A stretch of 64,000 nt of DNA from Streptomyces longhuiensis. GTDB taxonomy: Bacteria; Actinomycetota; Actinomycetes; Streptomycetales; Streptomycetaceae. The stretch's first letter is position 1; each line of letters begins with the position of its first letter. Shown piece after piece: positions 1-8,179 of the stretch. The position numbers and the translations under genes are program-made. The stretch is taken from NCBI RefSeq assembly GCF_020616555.1, contig NZ_CP085173.1:3421501-3485500 (forward strand), read 5' to 3'. Under the pieces are notes generated by a model, which searched no databases, was not told the origin of the DNA, and saw nothing but the letters and a program-made list of their open reading frames with translations.

Positions 1-95
1 TCGTAGTGGGGCCCGAAGGAGAAGGCGTGGAACGACTCGATTCCGGCGTCCGGCTCGCCGCCGGGGTACCGGTCGCCGGAGCGACGTACATCCAT
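1..95 (-). CDS. Pirin family protein, N-terminal 31 residues only
   Basis: The reverse strand opens at ATG 95 and reads MDVRRSGDRYPGG, then ESFHAFSFGPHYD, before the window edge cuts it. The block H-x-FSFG-x-HYD near residues 23-32 is the N-terminal signature of pirin-like bicupin proteins (YhhW/Pir group), in which early cupin strands carry the metal ligands. Known members are metal-binding quercetinase-like or regulatory proteins. The gene is divergent from fasR with about 100 bp between them. Only the first strands are visible, so function within the family cannot be assigned. Confidence 0.7.
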   Translation of the reverse strand, partial: MDVRRSGDRYPGGEPDAGIESFHAFSFGPHY

Positions 96-192
96 CACGT
101 CATACACGGTAGACCCCCGGACGGGGACGTCCGCGCGGCCACCTTGCACCCTCCACACCGCTGAGCCGTCCCGATAAGGCAGTCTTGTCCCC

Positions 193-1407
193 GTGCCCGA
201 ACCCTCAGCGAACGAAGCCCCGGACCATCGCGACCGCCGTGCGAACCCCCACCCGCACTCCGCGACCCTGAAGCGCCTGGAGAAGTCGTCCGGGAGCCTC
301 GCCGCGCAGGCCATCACGCGCATGGACGAGACGCTGCCGTGGTACCGGGCGATGCCACCGGAGAACCGCTCCTGGATCGGGCTGGTCGCGCAGGCCGGTA
401 TCGCGGCCTTCACCGAGTGGTTCCGGCACCCGGACGCCCCCCAGGCGATCTCGACCGACGTGTTCGGCACCGCGCCGCGCGAGCTGACCCGGGCCATCAC
501 GCTGCGCCAGACCGTGGAGATGGTCCGCACGACCATCGAGGTCATGGAGTCCGCGATCGACGAGGTGGCGGCGCCCGGCGACGAGTCGATCCTGCGTGAG
601 GCACTCCTCGTCTACGCGAGGGAGATCGCCTTCGCGACCGCTCAGGTCTACGCGCAGGCGGCTGAGGCGCGAGGCGCGTGGGACGCCCGCCTGGAGTCCC
701 TGGTGGTCAACGCGGTTCTCTCGGGCGAGGCCGACGAGGGTGCCGTCAGCAGGGCCGCGGCGCTCGGGTGGAACTCGCCGGAGCACGTGTGCGTGGTGCT
801 CGGCACCGCTCCCGAAGGCGACAGCGAGCTCACGGTCGAGGCCATCCGGCGGGCCGCCCGGCACGCCAAGCTCCAGGTCCTGACCGGGGTACTCGGGGAC
901 CGTCTCGTCGTCATCGCGGGCGGCAACAACAATCCGCTCCAGGTCGCGAAGTCGCTGATCGGCCCGTACGCGGCGGGTCCCGTGGTGGCCGGCCCCGTGG
1001 TGCCGGACCTGCTCGCCGCCACCAGGTCGGCGCAGGCCGCGGCCGCCGGGCTCAAGGCGTGCGGGGCGTGGCAGGACGCTCCACGCCCCGTTCTGGCGGA
1101 TGATCTCCTTCCGGAGCGGGCGATCGCGAGCGACCCTGCCGCGCGCGAGCAGTTGGTGGAGGAGATCTACAGACCGCTGGAGGAGGCCGGCTCGGCTCTT
1201 CTGGAGACGCTCAGCGTTTATCTGGAACAGGCGAGCAGTCTCGAAGGAGCGGCCCGGATGCTCTTCGTCCACCCGAACACCGTCCGCTACCGGCTCCGAC
1301 GTGTGACAGACGTCACCGGCTGGTCACCCTCCGATGTCAGGTCGGCGTTCACGCTGCGGATCGCGCTGATCCTGGGGCGCCTGGCCGACGCAGATCCTCA
1401 GTCGTAG
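193..1407 (+). CDS. fasR: FasR-like PucR-family transcriptional activator of the fab operon
   Basis: The 404-residue protein starts at GTG 193. Its C-terminus, about residues 349-398, is a PucR-type helix-turn-helix (SLEGAARMLFVHPNTVRYR) and the middle resembles the GGDEF-like CdaR linker. In Streptomyces coelicolor the gene directly upstream of fabD is FasR (SCO2386), which binds the fabD promoter and activates fabD-fabH-acpP-fabF. The same position here, same strand and 83 bp before fabD, supports that role. FasR is reported to link fatty acid supply to storage lipid and antibiotic output. The start is accepted because the N-terminal alignment block begins soon after; downstream ATGs would lose conserved helix content. 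Confidence is high for the family and the regulon. Confidence 0.9.
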   Translation: MPEPSANEAPDHRDRRANPHPHSATLKRLEKSSGSLAAQAITRMDETLPWYRAMPPENRSWIGLVAQAGIAAFTEWFRHPDAPQAISTDVFGTAPRELTRAITLRQTVEMVRTTIEVMESAIDEVAAPGDESILREALLVYAREIAFATAQVYAQAAEARGAWDARLESLVVNAVLSGEADEGAVSRAAALGWNSPEHVCVVLGTAPEGDSELTVEAIRRAARHAKLQVLTGVLGDRLVVIAGGNNNPLQVAKSLIGPYAAGPVVAGPVVPDLLAATRSAQAAAAGLKACGAWQDAPRPVLADDLLPERAIASDPAAREQLVEEIYRPLEEAGSALLETLSVYLEQASSLEGAARMLFVHPNTVRYRLRRVTDVTGWSPSDVRSAFTLRIALILGRLADADPQS

Positions 1408-1410
1408 CCC

Positions 1411-1429
1411 TTTGTCGGGGGTCTACAAT
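1411..1429 (+). promoter_or_regulatory. Candidate fabD promoter with FasR-type inverted repeat
   Basis: Between fasR and fabD lies TTTGT (1411-1415), nine bases, then ACAAT (1425-1429), an imperfect inverted repeat. The -10-like hexamer TACAAT occupies 1424-1429 with no good -35 hexamer at the usual distance, as expected for an activator-dependent promoter. The assignment to FasR is inferred from position. Confidence 0.4.
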
Positions 1430-1490
1430 TCCCCCTTCGGTTCTTCGTCCCTGTCCCCACGGGCGGCCGTGGCCGTCCACAAGAGAGAGT

Positions 1491-2435
1491 GTGAGAGTGC
1501 TCGTACTCGTCGCTCCCGGCCAAGGCGCTCAGACGCCCGGCTTCCTGACTCCCTGGCTCGACCTCCCCGGTGCCGCAGACCGCGTCGCCGCGTGGTCGGA
1601 CGCCATCGGGCTCGACCTTGCCCACTACGGCACGCAGGCCGACGCGGACGCGATCCGCGACACGGCCGTCGCTCAGCCTCTGCTCGTCGCGGCCGGACTC
1701 CTGTCGGCCGCCGCACTCGGCGACATCGCTCCCGACGCCGTCGCGGGCCACAGCGTCGGCGAGATCACCGCGGCGGCCTTCGCCGGGGTTCTCGACGACA
1801 CCGCCGCCCTCCAGCTCGTGCGCAAGCGCGGCCTGGCCATGGCCGATGCGGCCGCCGTGACCAAGACCGGTATGTCCGCCCTGCTCGGCGGCGACCCGGA
1901 GGTCACCGTCGCGCACCTGGAGAAGCTGGGTCTGACCCCGGCGAACGTGAACGGCGCCGGCCAGATCGTGGCCGCGGGCACCCTCGAGGAGCTCGCCGCG
2001 CTCGAGGCCGACAAGCCCGAGGGCGTACGCCGGGTCGTGCCGCTGACGGTGGCCGGCGCGTTCCACACCCGTCACATGGCTCCCGCGGTGGCGAAGCTGG
2101 AAGAGGCCGCCCAGGCCCTGACGCCCGCCGACCCCACGGTCGCGTACGTGTCGAACAAGGACGGCCGGACGGTCGCCACCGGTGCCGAGGTCGTCTCGCG
2201 ACTGGTCGGCCAGGTGGCCAACCCGGTCCGCTGGGACCTGTGCATGGAGACCTTCAAGGAGCTCGGCGTGACCGCGCTCGTCGAGGTGTGCCCGGGCGGC
2301 ACCCTCACCGGTCTCGCCAAGCGCGCCCTGCCGGGTGTGAAGACCCTCGCCCTCAAGACCCCCGACGACCTCGACGCAGCCCGCGCCCTGATCGCCGAGC
2401 ACTCCTCCGCCGCGGCGGACACGCAGACGGCCTGA
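1491..2435 (+). CDS. fabD: Malonyl-CoA:ACP malonyltransferase FabD
   Basis: FabD transfers malonyl groups from malonyl-CoA to ACP, priming every elongation cycle of cytoplasmic type II fatty acid synthesis and also serving polyketide synthases in Streptomyces. The nucleophile serine sits in GHSVGE (Ser88 from this start) and the catalytic histidine in GAFHTRH (about His192). The length, 314 residues, is normal. Two in-frame GTGs, 1491 and 1497, are possible; the second gives MLVLVAPGQG, the N-terminus known from relatives, and is equally likely. It is the first gene of the fab operon, 17 bp before fabH. Confidence 0.96.
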   Translation: MRVLVLVAPGQGAQTPGFLTPWLDLPGAADRVAAWSDAIGLDLAHYGTQADADAIRDTAVAQPLLVAAGLLSAAALGDIAPDAVAGHSVGEITAAAFAGVLDDTAALQLVRKRGLAMADAAAVTKTGMSALLGGDPEVTVAHLEKLGLTPANVNGAGQIVAAGTLEELAALEADKPEGVRRVVPLTVAGAFHTRHMAPAVAKLEEAAQALTPADPTVAYVSNKDGRTVATGAEVVSRLVGQVANPVRWDLCMETFKELGVTALVEVCPGGTLTGLAKRALPGVKTLALKTPDDLDAARALIAEHSSAAADTQTA

Positions 2436-2452
2436 CAAGGAGCCCCGAGAGC

Positions 2453-3484
2453 ATGTCGAAGATCAAGCCCAGTCAGGGCGCCCCCTACGCGCGCATCATG
2501 GGCGTCGGCGGTTACCGGCCGACCCGGGTCGTGCCGAACGAGGTGATCCTCGAGAAGATCGACTCGTCCGACGAGTGGATCCGCTCCCGTTCGGGCATCG
2601 CGACGCGCCACTGGGCCTCCGACGCGGAGACCGTGGCCGCGATGTCGATCGAGGCTTCCGGCAAGGCCATCGCGGACGCCGGGATCAGCGCGGAGCAGAT
2701 CGGCGCCGTGGTCGTGTCGACCGTGTCGCACTTCAAGCAGACCCCGGCCATCGCGACCGAGATCGCGGACAAGCTCGGCACCGCCAAGGCGGCCGCGTTC
2801 GACATCTCCGCCGGGTGCGCGGGCTTCGGCTACGGCCTGACCCTCGCCAAGGGCATGGTCGTCGAGGGCAGCGCCGAGTACGTGCTGGTGATCGGCGTGG
2901 AGCGGCTGAGCGACCTGACCGACCTGGAGGACCGCGCGACGGCCTTCCTGTTCGGTGACGGCGCCGGCGCCGTCGTCGTGGGCCCCTCGCAGGAGCCGCA
3001 CATCGGCCCCACCGTCTGGGGTTCCGAGGGCGACAAGTCCGAGACGATCAAGCAGACCGTGCCGTGGGACGAGTTCCGCGTCGGCGATGTCTCGAAGCTG
3101 CCGCTCGACAGCAAGGGCGACATCAAGTTCCCTGCGATCACGCAGGAGGGCCAGGCGGTGTTCCGCTGGGCCGTGTTCGAGATGGCGAAGGTCGCCCAGC
3201 AGGCGCTGGACGCGGCCGGGATCAGCGCGGACGACCTGGACGTCTTCATTCCGCACCAGGCAAACATGCGGATCATCGACTCGATGGTGAAGACTCTGAA
3301 ACTGCCGGAGCATGTCACGGTCGCCCGTGACATCGAGACCACCGGCAACACCTCGGCCGCCTCGATTCCGCTCGCGATGGAGCGGCTTCTGGCGACCGGG
3401 AAGGCGAAGAGCGGCGACACCGCCCTCGTCATCGGCTTCGGGGCGGGTCTCGTCTACGCCGCCACGGTCGTTACCCTCCCCTAG
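2453..3484 (+). CDS. fabH: Beta-ketoacyl-ACP synthase III FabH
   Basis: FabH condenses a short acyl-CoA primer with malonyl-ACP. In streptomycetes it accepts branched primers from valine, leucine and isoleucine, giving iso/anteiso fatty acids. The 343-residue protein has the full Cys-His-Asn triad: Cys122 in DISAGCAGFGYG, His268 in IPHQANMRI and Asn299 in TTGNTSAAS. ATG 2453 is preceded by AAGGAG at about 2438. It lies between fabD and acpP, with a 70-bp gap before acpP, in the standard actinobacterial operon. Confidence 0.97.
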   Translation: MSKIKPSQGAPYARIMGVGGYRPTRVVPNEVILEKIDSSDEWIRSRSGIATRHWASDAETVAAMSIEASGKAIADAGISAEQIGAVVVSTVSHFKQTPAIATEIADKLGTAKAAAFDISAGCAGFGYGLTLAKGMVVEGSAEYVLVIGVERLSDLTDLEDRATAFLFGDGAGAVVVGPSQEPHIGPTVWGSEGDKSETIKQTVPWDEFRVGDVSKLPLDSKGDIKFPAITQEGQAVFRWAVFEMAKVAQQALDAAGISADDLDVFIPHQANMRIIDSMVKTLKLPEHVTVARDIETTGNTSAASIPLAMERLLATGKAKSGDTALVIGFGAGLVYAATVVTLP

Positions 3485-3554
3485 GCAGACCGTCCGGATC
3501 ACTCCGGGCGGAAACGCCGCCACACCCTCTGGATACATAAGAAGGAGCGCCAAC

Positions 3555-3803
3555 ATGGCCGCCACTCAGGAAGAGATCGTCGCCGGTCTCGCGGAGATCG
3601 TGAACGAGATCGCCGGCATCCCGGTCGAGGACGTCCAGCTGGACAAGTCCTTCACCGACGACCTGGACGTCGACTCGCTGTCCATGGTCGAGGTCGTCGT
3701 CGCCGCCGAAGAGCGCTTCGACGTCAAGATCCCGGACGACGACGTCAAGAACCTCAAGACCGTCGGTGACGCCACCGACTACATCGTCAAGCACCAGGCC
3801 TGA
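3555..3803 (+). CDS. acpP: Acyl carrier protein
   Basis: This 82-residue acidic protein carries growing acyl chains as thioesters on a phosphopantetheine arm. The modified serine is Ser41 in DVDSLSMVE, with the acidic helix II that binds partner enzymes immediately after it. AAGGAG lies just before ATG 3555. The gene is in the fab operon between fabH and fabF; separate ACPs elsewhere in the genome would serve polyketide synthases. Confidence 0.97.
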   Translation: MAATQEEIVAGLAEIVNEIAGIPVEDVQLDKSFTDDLDVDSLSMVEVVVAAEERFDVKIPDDDVKNLKTVGDATDYIVKHQA

Positions 3804-3886
3804 TCAACAGTTCGCCTAGTGCTGCCGCTCCGCCACCCGGCGGTGGCGCCGCTGAATCCCTCGCATCCGTTGGAGAAAGAATTCCT

Positions 3887-5158
3887 GTGAGCCCGACCAA
3901 TCGCACCGTGGTCGTCACCGGTATCGGCGCAACCACACCGCTGGGTGGCGACGCGACGTCCACCTGGGAGGGTCTGGTCGCCGGTCGTTCCGGTGTCCGT
4001 CCCCTCGAACAGGAGTGGGCCGCCGACCAAGCGGTCCGCATCGCGGCGCAGATCGCCGTGGAACCGAGCGAGATCATCCCGCGCCCGCAGGCCCGTCGCC
4101 TGGACCGCTCGGCGCAGTTCGCGCTGATCGCGGCCAAGGAGGCCTGGGCCGACGCCGGTTACACCGACAAGGCCGGTGAGGACCCGGCCGTCGCCCCCGA
4201 CCGGCTCGGCGCGGTCATCGCCTCCGGCATCGGCGGCGTGACGACGCTCCTCGACCAGTACGACGTGCTGAAGGAGAAGGGCGTACGCCGCGTCTCCCCG
4301 CACACCGTCCCGATGCTCATGCCGAACGGCCCCTCGGCCAACGTCGGCCTGGCCGTGAACGCCCGCGCGGGTGTGCACACCCCGGTCTCCGCCTGCGCGT
4401 CCGGCGCCGAGGCCATCGGCTACGCGATCGAGATGATCCGCACGGGCCGTGCGGACGTCGTGGTCGCCGGTGGCACCGAGGCCGCCATCCACCCGCTGCC
4501 CATCGCCGCCTTCGGCAACATGATGGCGATGTCCAAGAACAACGACGACCCGCAGGGCGCCTCGCGTCCCTACGACGTCGGCCGGGACGGCTTCGTCCTC
4601 GGTGAGGGCGCCGGTGTCCTGGTCCTCGAGTCCGCCGAGCACGCCGCCAAGCGCGGTGCCCGCGTCTACGCGGAGGCAGTCGGTCAGGGCATCTCCGCCG
4701 ACAGCCACGACATCGTCCAGCCGGAGCCGGGCGGCCGCGGCATCTCGCAGGCCCTGCAGAACCTGCTCGACAACACCGACCTCGACCCGGCCGAGATCGT
4801 GCACGTGAACGCGCACGCGACCTCGACGCCGGCCGGTGACGTGGCCGAGCTCAAGGCGCTGCGCAAGGTCTTCGGCGACGACACCGACCACATGGCGGTC
4901 TCCGCCACCAAGTCGATGACGGGCCACCTCCTCGGCGGCGCCGGCGGTATCGAGTCGGTCGCGTCGGTGCTCGCCCTGTACCACCGGGTGGCTCCGCCGA
5001 CGATCAACGTCGAGAACCTCGACCCGGAGGCGGAGGCTGCCGCCGACATCGTCCGCGGTGAGGCTCGCAAGCTGCCCGTCGAGGGCCGCATCGCCGCGCT
5101 GAACGACTCGTTCGGCTTCGGCGGTCACAACGTCGTGCTGGCGTTCCGCTCGGTCTGA
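3887..5158 (+). CDS. fabF: Beta-ketoacyl-ACP synthase II FabF
   Basis: FabF performs the repeated Claisen condensations of chain elongation. The 423-residue protein shows the Cys-His-His triad: Cys170 in VSACASGAEA, His310 in VNAHATSTPAGD and His347 in KSMTGHLLGGAGG. The start is GTG 3887, preceded by GGAGAAAG. It is the last gene of the operon and is followed 20 bp later by a perfect 19-bp hairpin, which fits operon termination. Confidence 0.97.
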   Translation: MSPTNRTVVVTGIGATTPLGGDATSTWEGLVAGRSGVRPLEQEWAADQAVRIAAQIAVEPSEIIPRPQARRLDRSAQFALIAAKEAWADAGYTDKAGEDPAVAPDRLGAVIASGIGGVTTLLDQYDVLKEKGVRRVSPHTVPMLMPNGPSANVGLAVNARAGVHTPVSACASGAEAIGYAIEMIRTGRADVVVAGGTEAAIHPLPIAAFGNMMAMSKNNDDPQGASRPYDVGRDGFVLGEGAGVLVLESAEHAAKRGARVYAEAVGQGISADSHDIVQPEPGGRGISQALQNLLDNTDLDPAEIVHVNAHATSTPAGDVAELKALRKVFGDDTDHMAVSATKSMTGHLLGGAGGIESVASVLALYHRVAPPTINVENLDPEAEAAADIVRGEARKLPVEGRIAALNDSFGFGGHNVVLAFRSV

Positions 5159-5177
5159 CCCCCGCGTACACGTACGT

Positions 5178-5220
5178 AGCCGAAGGGGCCCCCACCATCA
5201 CGGTGGGGGCCCCTTCGGCT
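5178..5220 (+). terminator. Terminator of the fab operon
   Basis: The arms 5178-5196 and 5202-5220 are perfectly complementary over 19 bases around a 5-base loop, starting 20 bp after the fabF stop. There is no long T tract, as is usual for Streptomyces terminators. Confidence 0.9.
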
Positions 5221-5265
5221 ATTGCGAACCACTACGTCTATTGCGTCTATTGCGAACCACTACGT
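5219..5265. repeat. Short direct repeats after the fab terminator
   Basis: The sequence CTATTGCGAACCACTACGT occurs at 5219-5237 and again at 5247-5265, with a partial copy (CTATTGCG) between them. The cluster lies between the fab terminator and the 3' end of the DUF3145 gene. No function is recognised; slippage duplication is the simple reading. Confidence 0.8.
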
Positions 5266-5274
5266 TCGTACGCC

Positions 5275-5769
5275 TCACACCACCTGGTGCAGCCACCGCA
5301 CCGGGGCGCCCTCGCCCGCGTAGCGGAAGGATTCCAGTTCGTCGTCCCAGGGCTTGCCGAGGAGCTTGGCGAGTTCGGCCTCCAGGTCCGTCTCGCCGCT
5401 CTTGGAGCGGGCGAGCGCGGCGCGCAGCCGGTCCTCGGGGATGAGGATGTCGCCGTGGATGCCGGTGACGGCGTGGAAGATGCCCAGTTCGGGGGTGGCA
5501 CTGTAGCGCTCGCCCTCGGCCGTCGCGCAGGGTTCCGCCGTCACCTCGAAGCGCAGGAGCTGCCAGCCGCGCAGCGCGGAGGCCAGTTTGGAGGCGGTGC
5601 CCGCCTCACCGCGCCAGGAGAACTCGGATCTCCACGTTCCCGGCGCCGCCGGCTGGCGGATCCAGTCGAGGTTGATGCGCGCGCCGAGCACGCCCGCGAC
5701 TGCCCATTCGACGTGCGGGCACAGCGCGCGCGGTGCGGAGTGCACGTACAGGACTCCACGTGTCGTCAC
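5275..5769 (-). CDS. DUF3145 family protein
   Basis: This 164-residue conserved actinobacterial protein sits directly after fabF in many Streptomyces genomes (SCO2391 position). The N-terminus TTRGVLYVHSAPRALCPHVE is the family hallmark. GTG 5769 is chosen because GGAGG lies six bases upstream and homologs begin at this motif; the frame stays open further upstream without an equivalent site. There is no signal peptide or membrane segment. Function is unknown. It is convergent with the fab operon, so the conserved neighbourhood does not imply co-transcription. Confidence 0.9.
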   Translation of the reverse strand: MTTRGVLYVHSAPRALCPHVEWAVAGVLGARINLDWIRQPAAPGTWRSEFSWRGEAGTASKLASALRGWQLLRFEVTAEPCATAEGERYSATPELGIFHAVTGIHGDILIPEDRLRAALARSKSGETDLEAELAKLLGKPWDDELESFRYAGEGAPVRWLHQVV

Positions 5770-6149
5770 CGGGACCTCCAGTGTGGGACGAGGTTCGCCT
5801 TCCCCGGCGACCTCGCGCCCGTGCCGAGCAGTTTTCCCCAAAGACCAGGTGAACCAGGGGAACCAGGAAAAATGGGACAGATGTGACGTGATGTAATTTA
5901 GCGGAAGCTGTACTGCGGGGTGTCACCGGGTCGGCCGACCGCCCTGTCGCTGCCGTGACAACAGTGGCCGGGCCGCCACGGGGCGAGGCTACCGTGTGGC
6001 GGCGCAAGGAGTGTGACGTACCGTCGGTCCCGGCGCCCTCAAACACCGACGTTTCACCCGCGGGGACTCAACCGCGGCGGGGTGCACGGCGTCACGTTCG
6101 ACGACAGAGGCGCCGGCAGCGGCCAGAAGCGGTGAGAGAGGACAACGGG
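5770..6149. other. 380-bp divergent intergenic region
   Basis: This stretch separates the DUF3145 gene from the SGNH lipoprotein gene, which are transcribed away from each other, so it should hold both promoters. An AT-richer patch around 5885-5905 (ATGTAATTTAGC) is the only clear compositional feature. No convincing gene or RNA is seen. Confidence 0.6.
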
Positions 6150-7070
6150 ATGCGGATCCGAAGCCACCGGTCAGCTGCCGTCCAGGCCGCCGTCGCCGGT
6201 GTGACGGCGGTTCTGCTCGGCGCCGCGGGCCTCGCCGCGTGCGACGCGATCGGCGGCAACTCCCCGGTCCCGAAGGGCAGTACGGCCGGTACGAAGCCGT
6301 CCCCCAAGCCCACCCCCACGTGGGACACGAGCCCGCGCTCCGTTGCCGCCGTGGGCGACTCCATCACGCGCGGCTTCGACGCCTGCTCGGTCCTCACGGA
6401 CTGCCCGGAGGTGTCGTGGGCGACCGGTTCCGACACCGGGGTGCGCAGTCTCGCGGTCCGGCTCCTGGGCAAGGACCGAGCCGCCACGCACAGTTGGAAC
6501 TACGCGCGCACCGGCGCCCGGATGGCTGACCTTCCCGCGCAGATGGAGCAAGCGGCCGCGGTGTCGCCGGGCCTGGTGACGGTGATGGCGGGGGCCAACG
6601 ACGCGTGCCGGCCGACACCCGCCTCGATGACGCCGGTCGACACGTTCCGCGCCGACTTCGAGGACGCGATGCGCACACTGCGGCGCGAGGTGCCCAAGGC
6701 GCAGGTGTACGTGTCGAGCGTGCCGGACCTCAAGCGCCTGTGGTCGGCGGGCCGGACGAACCCGCTGGGCAAGCAGGTGTGGAAGCTCGGCATCTGTTCG
6801 TCGATGCTGGCCGACCCGGACGACCTCGCCGCGGCGGCGACGCGGCGCCGGGCGTCGGTGCAGGACCGGGTGGTGGCGTACAACGAGGTGCTCCAGGACG
6901 TGTGCGCGAAGGACCGGCGGTGCCGGTACGACGGCGGGGCGGTCTTCGACTACCGGTTCGACGGGCGGCAGCTGAGTCACTGGGACTGGTTCCACCCCAG
7001 CAAGGACGGCCAGTCGCGGCTCGCCGCGATGGCGTATCGCCGGGTGACGGCCAAGGAGCCGATCACCTGA
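6150..7070 (+). CDS. SGNH/GDSL-family hydrolase, predicted lipoprotein
   Basis: This exported 306-residue hydrolase probably cleaves esters of lipids or glycans. It has a basic N-terminus (MRIRSHRS), a hydrophobic segment to about residue 28 and a lipobox LAAC at about residue 31, so it should be lipid-anchored. A Pro/Lys/Thr linker follows. The catalytic serine is in GDSITRG (about 70), block III is GANDAC (about 148), and the Asp-His pair is in DWFHPS (about 278). ATG 6150 is chosen because GAGAGGA precedes it and the signal peptide begins there. It is a single gene, 31 bp before the epimerase. The substrate cannot be told from sequence. Confidence 0.88.
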   Translation: MRIRSHRSAAVQAAVAGVTAVLLGAAGLAACDAIGGNSPVPKGSTAGTKPSPKPTPTWDTSPRSVAAVGDSITRGFDACSVLTDCPEVSWATGSDTGVRSLAVRLLGKDRAATHSWNYARTGARMADLPAQMEQAAAVSPGLVTVMAGANDACRPTPASMTPVDTFRADFEDAMRTLRREVPKAQVYVSSVPDLKRLWSAGRTNPLGKQVWKLGICSSMLADPDDLAAAATRRRASVQDRVVAYNEVLQDVCAKDRRCRYDGGAVFDYRFDGRQLSHWDWFHPSKDGQSRLAAMAYRRVTAKEPIT

Positions 7071-7101
7071 GCCAGGGGCTCCCGGGCGTAAGGTCTCGAT
7101 C

Positions 7102-8094
7102 ATGCGCAGCGAACTCTTCGGCACGCTCCCCGACGGCACGCCCGTCCACCGCTGGATCCTCGAACGCGACGGGGTGCGGGTGCGCGTCCTGACGTACGGC
7201 GGGATCGTGCAGTCGGCGGAGGTTCCCGACCGGGCCGGTGCCACGGCGGATGTGGCACTCGGGTTTCCCTCACTGGACGGGTACCTCGCCCATCCGGGTC
7301 CTTTCCTCGGCGCGCTGGTCGGCCGGTACGCGAACCGGATCGCGGGCGGCCGCTTCCCGCTCGACGGCCGGATCTACCACCTGGCGCAGAACAACGGGAC
7401 GAACGCGCTGCACGGCGGCGAGCGCGGCTTCGACAAGCGCGTGTGGGACGCGGAGCAGCTGGAGCACGGTGTGCGCCTGCACCGGGTGAGCCCGCACGGC
7501 GAGGAGGGCTTCCCGGGGCGCATGGAGGTCTCGGCGACGTACACGCTCGACGAGGGCGGGGCGCTGCGGATCGCGTACGAGGCGGTGACCGACGCGCCGA
7601 CCGTCGTGAACCTGACGAACCACTCGTACTGGAACCTGGGCGGCGCGGACTCCGGTGACGCGGCGGGCGGGCACGAGGTGCGGATCGCGGCCTCGCGGTT
7701 CACCGCGGCGGACGGGGACCTGATCCCGACCGGCGACTTCACCGAGGTGGACGGGACGGCCTTCGACTTCCGGGAGCCGCGGAAGCCGGGGCTCGGCCAC
7801 GACCGGAACTACGCGCTCGACAAGGGAGTCACCGAGACACCGGTGGAGGTCGCCGAGCTGCACGACCCGGCGTCGGGGCGGACGCTGACCGTCGCGACGA
7901 CCGAGCCGGGGCTCCAGCTGTACACAGCCGACCACTTCGACGAGACACTCCCGTTCGCGCCCGGCGCCGGCATCGCCCTGGAGACCCAGCACTTCCCGGA
8001 CTCCCCCAACCGGCCCCGGTTCCCGTCGACGGAACTGAGGCCGGGGCAGGTGTTCCGGTCGGAGACGGTGTACGGGTTCGGCACCCGCGCCTGA
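7102..8094 (+). CDS. galM: Aldose 1-epimerase
   Basis: The enzyme interconverts alpha and beta anomers of aldohexoses, mainly galactose and glucose, in the cytoplasm. The 330 residues match the usual length. The general acid histidine lies in NHSYWNLGG (about His174) and the catalytic glutamate in ETQHFPDSPN (about Glu294). The substrate-loop motif RYANRI is present near residue 75. It lies convergent to the GH3 glucosidase, a plausible partner in sugar use, but is not in an operon with it. Confidence 0.93.
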   Translation: MRSELFGTLPDGTPVHRWILERDGVRVRVLTYGGIVQSAEVPDRAGATADVALGFPSLDGYLAHPGPFLGALVGRYANRIAGGRFPLDGRIYHLAQNNGTNALHGGERGFDKRVWDAEQLEHGVRLHRVSPHGEEGFPGRMEVSATYTLDEGGALRIAYEAVTDAPTVVNLTNHSYWNLGGADSGDAAGGHEVRIAASRFTAADGDLIPTGDFTEVDGTAFDFREPRKPGLGHDRNYALDKGVTETPVEVAELHDPASGRTLTVATTEPGLQLYTADHFDETLPFAPGAGIALETQHFPDSPNRPRFPSTELRPGQVFRSETVYGFGTRA

Positions 8095-8179
8095 ACCGCG
8101 GGAGCCAGAGCCGGCACCGGAACCCGCACCCCCACCAGCCCGGGCACCCGCACCCGCCCTCGTCCCCGGCGGAATCCGC

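Noticed and set aside
1412..3484. 690-codon frame spanning fabD and fabH
   Set aside because: The N-terminal 350 codons are an off-frame shadow of fabD; only the fabH part from 2453 is real.
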